Source of the DNA: Firmicutes bacterium CAG:822
GTDB taxonomy: Bacteria; Bacillota_I; Bacilli_A; RF39; UBA660
Reading direction: 5' to 3'
Assembly (NCBI GenBank): GCA_000432855.1
Contig: HF990856.1
Coordinates: 23,073 to 35,898, forward strand
DNA length: 12,826 bases
A program made the translations under genes and the position numbers. The notes below the pieces were generated by a model. That model saw only the letters and a program-made list of their open reading frames with translations, was not told where the DNA came from and searched no databases. Positions 1-6,527 of the stretch are shown in pieces (the first letter of the stretch is position 1; every line of letters starts with the position of its first letter).

Positions 1-32
1 ACATTAGGATTTCCTATTAAACCAACTCGCAT
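1..32 (-). CDS. feoB: N-terminus of a FeoB-like GTPase (partial)
   Basis: Only the first ten codons and part of the next are in the window; the gene continues off the left edge. Read on the minus strand from the ATG at 32-30, the peptide is MRVGLIGNPNV. A P-loop beginning GNPNV a few residues from the N-terminus is the usual opening of FeoB, the membrane ferrous-iron transporter with an N-terminal G domain. Era and Der have GRPNV and YchF has GLPNV instead. A GGGG Shine-Dalgarno sits 7 nt before the ATG, and a sigma-A-like promoter lies upstream at 64-92. The G1 lysine/serine and all later motifs are outside the window, so another GTPase with this P-loop remains possible. Antisense, this stretch reads as an open frame without a start; that is a shadow. 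Confidence 0.55.
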   Translation of the reverse strand, partial: MRVGLIGNPN

Positions 33-63
33 CTAAACGCCCCACTTTGTATTATTTCAATTT

Positions 64-92
64 ATTATATGAAAGTAGTTAAAAGAAGTGAA
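64..92 (-). promoter_or_regulatory. Predicted promoter of the FeoB-like gene
   Basis: The minus strand has TTCACT (-35, 87-92), a 17-nt spacer and a perfect TATAAT (-10, 64-69). Transcription would start near 57 and leave a leader of about 24 nt. It lies inside the divergent region shared with the plus-strand Rpn gene. Confidence 0.5.
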
Positions 93-94
93 AA

Positions 95-100
95 TATAAT
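95..100 (+). promoter_or_regulatory. Candidate -10 of the Rpn-family gene
   Basis: A perfect TATAAT lies 65 nt upstream of the chosen start of the Rpn gene. No good -35 is visible at 16-18 nt spacing, so this is only a candidate. It lies just upstream of the -35 of the opposing FeoB-like promoter, so the two transcription starts would be back to back. Confidence 0.3.
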
Positions 101-164
101 TTTTTTCATAAACAAGAAGGAAATGAGGGAAAAATGTCGTATGTTATATATAGAAGGAGGTAAA

Positions 165-1085
165 ATGACAAATCAAGTTCAAGTAAAAAATAGATTAATA
201 CCTACGATGTTTGATCCTGTATTTAAATCACTTTTTCAAAATAAAAACTTTAGAAAAACATTATCTTATTTCTTAAGTAGATTAACACGATATTCTGAAA
301 GCTATATTTATGAACACTTGACATTTCTAAATACAGAAATTCCTATAGAAAATTATGATGAAAAGAAAAAGATAGCTGATTTAATAATTAAAATTGATGA
401 AGATATTATCAATATCGAAGCTAATAGAAATAACAACAAAAGTACAATCCTTAAAAATAATTCTTATCATCATAAATTAGCTTATGAAAAAAATCATGCT
501 GGGCAAGATTTAAATAACGGTGATGTTTTACAAATTAATATTAATAGTAAAAAACGATTTCAAAATATTTTACTGCCAGATGATTTTAAACTTCGAAATA
601 AAAAAGATTATACTGATGAAGAAAATTTTAAAAGATTACACATAAATATAGAATTTGCCTCTCAAAAGTATTATACTAAAGGTAAAGAAACAATGACAAA
701 GTTTGAAAAGATTGCTGCTATGTTAGATATTACCAGCCGAAAAGATTTAAAAGATATATCGAAGGGAGATGATGATTTAATGGCTATGGAAAAAGTAATT
801 TCAGATTTAAATGAGGATAAACACATGATAGGCTTATATGACAAAGCCGAAATGGATGCATGGATGAATAAGATTGACCGCGAAGAAGCTATTGCCAAGG
901 GAGAAAAACGTGGTGAAAAACGTGGTGAAAAACGTGGCGAAAAACGTGGCGAAAAACGTGGCGCCAAAAATAGTGCATTAAATATAGCTCAAAACATGTT
1001 AAAAGCCAACATGAACATTGATGAAATAGCTAAACTAACTGGCTTGCATCAAAATGAAATTACCAAACTTAGTAACAATCTATAA
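165..1085 (+). CDS. Rpn-family PD-(D/E)XK nuclease / putative transposase
   Basis: This 306-residue protein belongs to the Rpn (PDDEXK_2) family, DNA endonucleases once called transposases and now linked to recombination and anti-phage toxicity. The start is the ATG at 165, which has a strong GAAGGAGG 4 nt upstream; the frame is open back to 69 but has no comparable ribosome-binding site. Visible features are an opening RLIPTMFDPVFKSLF, the nuclease core with D72 and E85-x-N87 (the family usually has E-x-Q/K), a GDVLQINI strand near 119-126, and INIEFASQKYY near 160-170. Next come a charged linker with five GEKR repeats (246-265) and a helical tail (NIDEIAKLTGL) typical of the family. It is the only plus-strand gene and converges on the HerA-like gene. 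No terminal inverted repeats are seen. Activity is uncertain because the third core residue is Asn. Confidence 0.85.
   Translation: MTNQVQVKNRLIPTMFDPVFKSLFQNKNFRKTLSYFLSRLTRYSESYIYEHLTFLNTEIPIENYDEKKKIADLIIKIDEDIINIEANRNNNKSTILKNNSYHHKLAYEKNHAGQDLNNGDVLQININSKKRFQNILLPDDFKLRNKKDYTDEENFKRLHINIEFASQKYYTKGKETMTKFEKIAAMLDITSRKDLKDISKGDDDLMAMEKVISDLNEDKHMIGLYDKAEMDAWMNKIDREEAIAKGEKRGEKRGEKRGEKRGEKRGAKNSALNIAQNMLKANMNIDEIAKLTGLHQNEITKLSNNL
703..731 (+). promoter_or_regulatory. Possible internal promoter within the Rpn gene
   Basis: TTGAAA (703-708), a 17-nt spacer and GATATT (726-731) lie inside the coding sequence, just after the nuclease core. Transcription would start near 738, about 42 nt before an internal ATG with a Shine-Dalgarno. 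In AT-rich DNA such matches can arise by chance. Confidence 0.35.
780..1085 (+). CDS. Possible in-frame internal gene for the Rpn C-terminal domain (RpnS-like)
   Basis: An ATG at 780 is preceded by GAAGGGAG (761-768, 11 nt spacing) and, further up, by a promoter-like sequence at 703-731. Translation from here would give a 101-residue protein in the same frame. It would contain the helical region, the GEKR repeats and the C-terminal NIDEIAKLTGL segment but no nuclease core. In E. coli rpn genes, a separately expressed C-terminal fragment (RpnS) is reported to act as an antitoxin against the full-length toxic nuclease (RpnL). Size and position fit that arrangement. The evidence is start-site signals only; it may simply be part of the full-length gene. 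Confidence 0.35.
   Translation: MAMEKVISDLNEDKHMIGLYDKAEMDAWMNKIDREEAIAKGEKRGEKRGEKRGEKRGEKRGAKNSALNIAQNMLKANMNIDEIAKLTGLHQNEITKLSNNL
900..959 (+). repeat. Five tandem 12-bp units encoding GEKR
   Basis: Five contiguous 12-nt units each encode Gly-Glu-Lys-Arg. They differ only at the third base of the Gly codon (GGA, GGT, GGT, GGC, GGC). Because the unit is a multiple of three, gain or loss of copies lengthens or shortens the linker without a frameshift. Charged Gly-rich repeats of this kind are common near the C-terminus of Rpn proteins. Confidence 0.95.
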
Positions 1086-1087
1086 TT

Positions 1088-1111
1088 AAAACTAGGCAAA
1101 GGCCTAGTTTT
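1088..1111. terminator. Bidirectional terminator between Rpn and HerA-like genes
   Basis: A 10-bp perfect stem (AAAACTAGGC with its complement) closes a 4-nt loop. A/T-rich ends give a short U-run on either strand. It starts 3 nt after the Rpn stop and lies 15 nt beyond the stop of the convergent HerA-like gene, so it can serve both. Confidence 0.8.
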
Positions 1112-1125
1112 AACATGTACAAGTA

Positions 1126-2898
1126 TCATTCTCTATCAATAAACCAATTGCCTGAAACATCACAACTACTAGAAGACGGTGCTGGATTAGGCTTATCCAT
1201 TTTAATTAAAACTGGAACATGAAAAGCACTACCAAAAGCTATACAATTACCTGGTTGTAATATTCTAAGTCTTTTAACAATTTCATTAGTAATATTTGGG
1301 ACCATATCTCTAATATATTGAATATCTCTCGGATGTAACATTTTAAATATAAGAAAATTACTACACTGTGAAATAGATGTTTCTGACAAATCAGAAGGTC
1401 TTTGTGAAATAAGTCCTAAAAGTACACCATATTTACGTCCTTCCTTAGTGATTCTTTCAAAAATATTATATCCAAGTAAATTAACATCATTATCATTTTG
1501 AACATATCTATGAGCTTCTTCCAAGATAATATGGAAAGGAAGTGATGCTCTTTTTTCTAGATTCTTCGCATAATCAAACAATAATTTAGAATAAATTTTT
1601 GTAATTATTTTTGCAAATCTATCATCGACATAATTAATATTAAAATTAATAATTTGGGCTTTTCGGCCATTTGGAGCCATAAGTAATTCTTTAATATACT
1701 CATCTCTCGTAACATATCTATCACATTCAAAATATCTTGCATAATCACCATTTATCAAAGTATGTAGACGAACTTTTAAGACATTATTTTCATCATAAAC
1801 TTTATTACTATTAAAAGCCCCCTCAGAAAGTAATGCAAAATCTAAAGCCATTTTTAAATCCTCAAGGCCATACATAAATGAACCGTCAGGCATTGAAAGC
1901 TCAATACTATCATCTAAAAATGATTGCATGAAATTAGTAAGTAATTCCATCTCTCTAAGTTTTCCAGAAGCATCGATAATTAAACACTGCTTTAATGAAC
2001 GTACATATCCCGGTTGATAAATTTGCGTTTCCAAATTCAAATCCTTCGTATGGTAAGATGAAAGAATCGAAAATATTTGGTCACGAATTTGTGCCGCATT
2101 TTTACCACTAGATAATATATCCAAAATAGCTCTCGCAATAATATCATTTTTCTGCTTAATGACTTCACTTTCATCTCTGACAAAAAGTCCAACTAATTTA
2201 AGCGCCTTTTCAATTATTGGAAGTTGTGTTGGAGATTCTGCATTTAAAAGTAAGGCAATATCATCAACTGTAAGTAACCATAAAGGTATCTTCAAAATTT
2301 CCGTATCACTAATATTGACATTTGTCGTATAAGCTTTAAAACTAAGTTCAGGAACTTTTTTACTTATATCCTTAAAGGCACTGTGGTATTCTCCATAAGC
2401 ATCAAATATAAATATACTTGCTCTATATGGAACTGTCATTTTCTTATCAAATATACTTTGTAAAAGTCTAGCAACCCCCCAGGACTTACCACTACCAGTT
2501 GAACCAAAAATCGCAAAGTGATTCGCAAAAAACGAATTAATATCAAAACCAATTTTTACTCCCGGATATACTGGACTTTCACCAATATACACATCTTCTC
2601 TTTCCTTATAATCAGATACACTAATAATCATCGGAATTTTTTCCTTAGAAATTAATTTGACCTTAGCCCCAAAAGATGGTTTTCTAATAACACCAAAGAC
2701 AAACTCATTATTAATAAATTCTCCCATCAAATTAATGTAAGCAATTCCATCCTTAATATCGACAATTTCTCCGACTAATAATTTGTCGCCATCTTCCATT
2801 ACTACGTGCAAATTAACTAAACTTTGAAACTCATTTAAATTAATTGCTAGTTTTAATAAAACTGTATCTTCTTCAATTCCAATTATTGTTCCAAGCAT
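1126..2898 (-). CDS. HerA-like DNA translocase ATPase (DUF87 family)
   Basis: This 590-residue ATPase has an N-terminal beta-barrel-like region (about 1-100, HAS-barrel position). Its motor domain carries Walker A GSTGSGKS (132-139), Walker B IFIFDAYGEY (D166) and the signature LEEAH (459-463), followed by SQRPSDLSETSISQC (about 498-512). These are hallmarks of HerA/FtsK-superfamily hexameric motors, which thread DNA and often work with a nuclease (NurA, or partners such as Sir2-type effectors in defence systems). No nurA is visible, and the nearest nuclease is the convergent Rpn gene, which need not be related. I chose the ATG at 2898 because GGTGAT, matching the anti-SD, sits 4 nt before it. 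Starting at the GTG at 2907 would leave almost no leader after the predicted promoter. It has its own promoter and does not share the yqeGH transcript. Confidence 0.85.
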   Translation of the reverse strand: MLGTIIGIEEDTVLLKLAINLNEFQSLVNLHVVMEDGDKLLVGEIVDIKDGIAYINLMGEFINNEFVFGVIRKPSFGAKVKLISKEKIPMIISVSDYKEREDVYIGESPVYPGVKIGFDINSFFANHFAIFGSTGSGKSWGVARLLQSIFDKKMTVPYRASIFIFDAYGEYHSAFKDISKKVPELSFKAYTTNVNISDTEILKIPLWLLTVDDIALLLNAESPTQLPIIEKALKLVGLFVRDESEVIKQKNDIIARAILDILSSGKNAAQIRDQIFSILSSYHTKDLNLETQIYQPGYVRSLKQCLIIDASGKLREMELLTNFMQSFLDDSIELSMPDGSFMYGLEDLKMALDFALLSEGAFNSNKVYDENNVLKVRLHTLINGDYARYFECDRYVTRDEYIKELLMAPNGRKAQIINFNINYVDDRFAKIITKIYSKLLFDYAKNLEKRASLPFHIILEEAHRYVQNDNDVNLLGYNIFERITKEGRKYGVLLGLISQRPSDLSETSISQCSNFLIFKMLHPRDIQYIRDMVPNITNEIVKRLRILQPGNCIAFGSAFHVPVLIKMDKPNPAPSSSSCDVSGNWFIDRE

Positions 2899-2916
2899 AT
2901 TCATCACCCTATTTTA

Positions 2917-2925
2917 ATTCTATCA
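2917..2925 (-). promoter_or_regulatory. Extended -10 promoter of the HerA-like gene
   Basis: TGATAGAAT on the minus strand is an extended -10 (TGn plus TAGAAT) with only weak -35 similarity. Transcription would begin near 2910, giving a leader of about 12 nt before the ATG at 2898. The Shine-Dalgarno would lie at the very 5' end. Confidence 0.5.
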
Positions 2926-2946
2926 CAAAAAAAGCATTAATAAAAG

Positions 2947-2974
2947 AAAAAATCAGACGATTGAATCTCTGATT
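2947..2974 (-). terminator. Intrinsic terminator of yqeG-yqeH, containing the yqeH stop
   Basis: A 7-bp stem (2968-2974 with 2951-2957), a 10-nt loop and a run of six U (2947-2952). The yqeH TGA (2953-2955) lies in the 3' arm of the stem. Confidence 0.8.
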
Positions 2975-3915
2975 AAATATCTGGTATTATCTACTAGCCA
3001 TAACTTTACATGACTTTCCTTTTTAAAAGTAATAAAACCTAACCCTTTAATTACCAAGTCTTGATTAGCGTCTATTTTTAAATCATAACATTTTAAATTA
3101 CAAGGCCTATCCTTATAAATTCTTCTAAAATTTAAATTATTAGACATATAACAAATTATGTTAGTATCCTCTAAATCAATTCTTAAAAAATCATCAATTA
3201 ATAAAAATTGCTTACCTTTTATTTGATAAATAATTGGTCTAATTTCCTTTTTGGGAGTAATTCTTGTAAGTACTTCTTTTGAAGCTTCCATTATCATACT
3301 GCCATTATCCAAAAGACCTGGTGTATCTATTAAAGTTAAATCATCGTTAACCTCAGTGTAAATCAAATCCAAAGTGGTCGAAGGTAAATTACTTGTCGTA
3401 ATCTCTCCATCATGAATCCCATAATTCTTTACCATCTTATTAACAAGCGTTGATTTACCCGCATTAGTATATCCAATAACATAAACATTATTACTTTTTT
3501 TATACTTTAATATCTTATCATATAGTAAGTCCAAATTAAAATTGTTTTTACTAGACACAATAATTTTATCAACAATATTTAATTTACACTTTATTTTACT
3601 AAGTAAATGTTCCTTAATAACACTTTTAGGTAATATATCAGCTTTAGTCATAACTAAAAGTACTGGACTCTTTAAATCAAGTTCATCTAAATTATATAGA
3701 TTTAGAAAATCTGTAACTAATAAAATTAAATCACCTTTAAAATCTATTTCCTTGACAATTTGACTATAATCTTTATCCGGAACTTTTAAATACTTATTAT
3801 AATGTGTAATATTAAAACATCTTTCACAATATTTGTTATCTAAATTTTTTGTATAACCTTCCTCACCAGGAAAATCACTTTGTAAAACAGCTCCACATCC
3901 CGCACATTTAGTCAT
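2953..3915 (-). CDS. yqeH: YqeH-type circularly permuted GTPase, 30S ribosome assembly
   Basis: This 320-residue GTPase has the G motifs in circularly permuted order (G4-G5-G1-G2-G3), the mark of the YqeH/YlqF/RsgA group. An N-terminal zinc finger is formed by C4, C7, C30 and C33. MTKAD (89-93) is G4, SSK (121-123) G5, GYTNAGKST (148-156) G1, PSTT (178-181) G2 and DTPG (197-200) G3. A C-terminal RNA-binding region follows. YqeH acts in small-subunit maturation. The start is the ATG at 3915, preceded by GAGGA 7-8 nt upstream; the frame is open to 3942. Its first 8 nt overlap the end of yqeG, so the two are probably translationally coupled. It is somewhat shorter than the roughly 366-residue B. 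subtilis protein. The usual downstream neighbours (aroE, yhbY, nadD) are replaced by the HerA-like gene. Confidence 0.93.
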   Translation of the reverse strand: MTKCAGCGAVLQSDFPGEEGYTKNLDNKYCERCFNITHYNKYLKVPDKDYSQIVKEIDFKGDLILLVTDFLNLYNLDELDLKSPVLLVMTKADILPKSVIKEHLLSKIKCKLNIVDKIIVSSKNNFNLDLLYDKILKYKKSNNVYVIGYTNAGKSTLVNKMVKNYGIHDGEITTSNLPSTTLDLIYTEVNDDLTLIDTPGLLDNGSMIMEASKEVLTRITPKKEIRPIIYQIKGKQFLLIDDFLRIDLEDTNIICYMSNNLNFRRIYKDRPCNLKCYDLKIDANQDLVIKGLGFITFKKESHVKLWLVDNTRYLIRDSIV

Positions 3916-4429
3916 AATATCTTCCTCGCCAAAACAAATCATGATCTCTTAATTTTTTCATTTTTCTTCGCTCTGAAAATCTGTGAATCTTTGTTAAAAT
4001 AAAATCTTTTTCACTAACAGGATTTACTAAAATAGTAGTAATTCCAACCTTGTTTCCAACCTTAATATCAGTCATCAATTGATCGCCAATAATAGCCACT
4101 TCATTTTCCGCAAAACCATAATCTTTAAGTAATTTTCTAAGCTTTCTTGTATACGGTTTACAAGCACTAGATACTCCATCAACTCCTAAAAAGTTTTTAA
4201 ACCCCTTTAATCTTAATTGCGGGCTATTTGTAAACAAAATAATTTTAAATCCTTTCTGCTTTAAACCTGTAATTAAATCTTTAGCTTTCTGTGGAGTTTC
4301 ATTACTAAAAGGGGCCACTATTGTATTATCTAAATCAAACAGTATACACTTTATACCTCTAGCAAGTAATTTAGAATAATCGATGGTGTAAATACTTTTT
4401 TGATAAATGTCAGGTAAATATTCTTCCAT
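3908..4429 (-). CDS. yqeG: YqeG-family HAD phosphatase
   Basis: A 173-residue HAD-superfamily (IIIA) phosphatase. The nucleophile motif is FDLDNT (D32, D34), motif II is LFTNS (T67), the conserved lysine is K91, and motif III is GDQLMTD (115-121). Family members resemble bacterial/mitochondrial phosphatidylglycerophosphate phosphatases, but the B. subtilis protein's substrate is not firmly known to me. The ATG at 4429 has an AGGAGG Shine-Dalgarno 9 nt upstream. It is the first gene of the yqeG-yqeH pair, a conserved Firmicutes arrangement, and its last 8 nt (ATGACTAA) contain the start of yqeH. Confidence 0.92.
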   Translation of the reverse strand: MEEYLPDIYQKSIYTIDYSKLLARGIKCILFDLDNTIVAPFSNETPQKAKDLITGLKQKGFKIILFTNSPQLRLKGFKNFLGVDGVSSACKPYTRKLRKLLKDYGFAENEVAIIGDQLMTDIKVGNKVGITTILVNPVSEKDFILTKIHRFSERRKMKKLRDHDLFWRGRYYD

Positions 4430-4461
4430 ATAGCCGTCCCTCCTTTGAAATTTCTAATATA

Positions 4462-4491
4462 ATAATATCACAATTATATCTTTATCTTCAA
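4462..4491 (-). promoter_or_regulatory. Predicted promoter of yqeG-yqeH
   Basis: TTGAAG (-35, 4486-4491), an 18-nt spacer and TATTAT (-10, 4462-4467), ending about 30 nt upstream of the yqeG start. Confidence 0.5.
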
Positions 4492-4511
4492 CACTTTACA
4501 TTTCTTTATGA

Positions 4512-4547
4512 CAAAAAAACAATATGAATTAATTCAAATTCATATTG
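4512..4547 (-). terminator. Intrinsic terminator of dacA, containing its stop codon
   Basis: An 11-bp stem (4537-4547 with 4520-4530) with a 6-nt loop and seven U (4512-4518). The dacA TAA (4529-4531) spans the 3' arm and the loop, so the last five or six codons form the hairpin. Confidence 0.9.
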
Positions 4548-5701
4548 CCGGTTATCATATCCTTAACATTTCTTAAAAATAAATTTCCAAAATTAGCTCT
4601 CTCTACATCTTTAGACACCGTCAGTTTTACCGTCTTGACATTTTTCCCATCTTCTTTAATTGTTAAAGTCCCCACATCATCACCAACTTTTAGGGGTGCT
4701 TTAAGCGTTTTTAATTTTATGTCGTAAGTAAGTTCTCCATCTTTCTCACTTTTTTTCTTAACCATTGTTGCCTCTTCCTTTGGTACTACTAAAACATATT
4801 CATCTTTACCATTTTCTACCCTATACTCTCCAAGAGTATTTTTATTTTTAAGCATATTAATAACCTTATATTGGGCAAAAGCATAATCAAGCATCTCACT
4901 TACCTCTTGATTTCGTATTTTACTTGTTTCTTCTCCCATAACTACCGCAATAATTCGCATTCCATCCTTTTCAGCTGTTGCTGTCATACAATATCCAGCA
5001 TCCTCTGTATAACCAGTTTTAAGTCCATCGACACCATCGTAAAATCGAACTAACCGGTTGGTATTAACAAGCCATATTTTCCTATCAGTATCCTCTCTTA
5101 AATAATCTTCATATATTTTTGTATACTCTAAAACTTCTTTATGTTTAACAAGTTCTCTCGCAATAATTGACATATCTCTACTACTCGAATAATGATTCGC
5201 ATCATCTAAACCATGGGGATTTTTAAAATTAGTATTAGTTAATCCAAGTTCCTTAGCTCTTTTATTCATCATACCCACAAAGTTATTTACACTGCCAGCT
5301 ACCGTTTCAGCTAAAGCCACAACAGCATCATTTCCAGATGCAATAGCCACTCCTTTAAATAAATCCCGCACACTCATTTTTTCGCCAGTTTCAAGTAAAA
5401 TTTGACTACCACCCATACTAGATGCATTTTCACTAACAGTAACTACCTGATTCCAATTTATAACTCCGTCTTCAATCGCCTCGATAATTAAAAGCATACT
5501 CATCATTTTCGTCATACTAGCTGGATGTAGTTTTTCATCGGCATTTTTTTCGAATAATATTTTTCCTGTACTTGCCTCGATTAAAATAGCCGATTTAGCA
5601 CTTTCAGCTAATTTTAAATCATCGTCAGCCAAAACAGGATATACACCAAATGAAGTAAACAACATCATAAAAACTACTATCATTAATAATATTTTTTTCA
5701 T
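4529..5701 (-). CDS. dacA: D-alanyl-D-alanine carboxypeptidase (PBP5 type)
   Basis: A 390-residue serine D,D-carboxypeptidase that removes the terminal D-Ala from peptidoglycan stem peptides outside the membrane. A signal peptide covers residues 1-25 (KK, a hydrophobic core, then PVLA). The active-site motifs are SMTK (62-65), SGN (122-124) and KTG (228-230). A beta-rich PBP5_C domain occupies about 280-365, followed by an amphipathic C-terminal helix (about 369-388) that would anchor it to the membrane, as in PBP5. The ATG at 5701 is preceded by AGGGG 7 nt upstream. It is a single gene with its own terminator. Sporulating Bacilli also have DacB and DacF paralogues; the housekeeping DacA is the simplest call, but a sporulation paralogue is not excluded. 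Confidence 0.93.
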   Translation of the reverse strand: MKKILLMIVVFMMLFTSFGVYPVLADDDLKLAESAKSAILIEASTGKILFEKNADEKLHPASMTKMMSMLLIIEAIEDGVINWNQVVTVSENASSMGGSQILLETGEKMSVRDLFKGVAIASGNDAVVALAETVAGSVNNFVGMMNKRAKELGLTNTNFKNPHGLDDANHYSSSRDMSIIARELVKHKEVLEYTKIYEDYLREDTDRKIWLVNTNRLVRFYDGVDGLKTGYTEDAGYCMTATAEKDGMRIIAVVMGEETSKIRNQEVSEMLDYAFAQYKVINMLKNKNTLGEYRVENGKDEYVLVVPKEEATMVKKKSEKDGELTYDIKLKTLKAPLKVGDDVGTLTIKEDGKNVKTVKLTVSKDVERANFGNLFLRNVKDMITGNMNLN

Positions 5702-5720
5702 AACACCGCCCCTATTAAAA

Positions 5721-5749
5721 AATATGTCAAAAAATCTTTTTTATCACAA
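5721..5749 (-). promoter_or_regulatory. Weak candidate promoter of dacA
   Basis: TTGTGA (5744-5749), a 17-nt spacer and CATATT (5721-5726), each 4/6 to consensus. The -35 overlaps the U-run of the upstream pilin terminator. No better candidate is seen in the 64-nt gap. Confidence 0.3.
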
Positions 5750-5778
5750 AAAAAGAATTACTATTCTAGCAATTCCTT
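5748..5778 (-). terminator. Intrinsic terminator of the pilin operon, stop codon in the loop
   Basis: A stem of about 10 bp with two G-U pairs (5769-5778 with 5752-5761), a 7-nt loop and seven U (5748-5754). The pilin TAG (5766-5768) lies in the loop. Confidence 0.8.
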
Positions 5779-6128
5779 TCTACGAAATTATATCTATATT
5801 GATTTTTAGAAGTATCATAACTTATCTCAACTACACCACACAACTGTGAACCATCTTTAGGATTTTCTAAATCCGCACTATCAATATATCCTTCATCAGC
5901 TAAAGTTTCTATATCGACTTCATAAATCGAATTATCAAGTGGCATCTTATCTGGATTAATTGTGCCCCATTGTTCAGCAGCTTTTTCTAAAGTACTTATT
6001 TGTGACTCAGAAAGTGAAGATCTTGATCTGTTCATGATTCCAATAACCGAAGTAGTTACCATAACAGCAATAATTCCAAGTAAAGCTATTACTACAAGTA
6101 GTTCTACTAATGTAAATCCTTTTTTCAT
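5766..6128 (-). CDS. Type IV pilin-like prepilin, second of a tandem pair
   Basis: A 120-residue prepilin. MKKG|FTLVELL is a class III signal: prepilin peptidase cuts after G4, methylates F5, and E9 is the Glu+5 needed for assembly. A hydrophobic helix runs to about residue 30. The globular part has an AAEQWGT motif (50-56), a DEGYID segment (78-83) and two cysteines, C97 and the C-terminal C120, which could form a pilin D-region disulfide. The start at 6128 has GGAG 9 nt upstream, within the last codons of the preceding pilin gene; the gap between genes is 1 nt. It is clearly a paralogue of its neighbour. No ATPase, platform protein or prepilin peptidase is in the window, so whether it forms a pilus, a competence pseudopilus or a secretion pseudopilus cannot be decided. 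Confidence 0.85.
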   Translation of the reverse strand: MKKGFTLVELLVVIALLGIIAVMVTTSVIGIMNRSRSSLSESQISTLEKAAEQWGTINPDKMPLDNSIYEVDIETLADEGYIDSADLENPKDGSQLCGVVEISYDTSKNQYRYNFVERNC

Positions 6129-6129
6129 C

Positions 6130-6507
6130 TTAACACTCTCCATCATATTCGTATACATATTGATAATCTTTATAACTTATACATATTTTTGTTTCCTCAG
6201 AAACATCACCTTTATCAGTCATATCTTTAATAGTTTTATCTTCTAAATAGCCAGAATCTTGTAGTTCTTTAATCGTCACATATTTTTTTTCAGTACCATT
6301 ATAATAAACTTTACCATTATCTTCTAATAAGTTACTAGTTCCCCATTGCCTAGCCGCATTTACAACAGCTGATTGTTGTTCATCATTTAATCTATTTTGA
6401 CTTCTATTTAAAATACCAGTTACACTAGGCATCACTATTAATAAAATAATACCTAAAATAACAATAACAGCTAATAATTCAATTAAAGTAAAACCTTTAT
6501 TTTTCAT
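6130..6507 (-). CDS. Type IV pilin-like prepilin, first of a tandem pair
   Basis: A 125-residue prepilin with MKNKG|FTLIELL (cleavage after G5, Glu+5 = E10) and a hydrophobic helix to about residue 27. The NRSQNRLNDEQ segment and AARQWGT motif (51-57) match the downstream pilin, as does a DSGYLED segment (84-90). C109 and the final residue C125 again place a cysteine at the very C-terminus. The ATG at 6507 has GGAGG 5 nt upstream and a predicted promoter at 6528-6556; the frame is open to 6537 but that would start at or inside the promoter. It overlaps in transcription with the next pilin (1-nt gap), so the pair is probably made from one mRNA at comparable levels. Confidence 0.85.
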   Translation of the reverse strand: MKNKGFTLIELLAVIVILGIILLIVMPSVTGILNRSQNRLNDEQQSAVVNAARQWGTSNLLEDNGKVYYNGTEKKYVTIKELQDSGYLEDKTIKDMTDKGDVSEETKICISYKDYQYVYEYDGEC

Positions 6508-6527
6508 AAGCGCCTCCACTATTATTA

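Noticed and set aside
69..164. N-terminal extension of the Rpn protein
   Set aside because: No Shine-Dalgarno before 69 and poor family likeness, whereas GAAGGAGG precedes the ATG at 165.
900..959. CRISPR-like short repeats
   Set aside because: The 12-bp units are contiguous with no spacers and are in-frame codons of a protein.
671..967. Minus-strand open frame with repeated FSPR units
   Set aside because: It is the antisense of the GEKR repeat and the Rpn gene; the repeats keep it open and it has no ribosome-binding site.
165..1085. Insertion sequence with a transposase
   Set aside because: The family is sometimes labelled transposase, but no terminal inverted repeats or target duplications are visible around it.
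5725..5730. Perfect TTGACA upstream of dacA as a -35
   Set aside because: It is only 24 nt from the ATG, so its -10 would fall on the Shine-Dalgarno and start codon.
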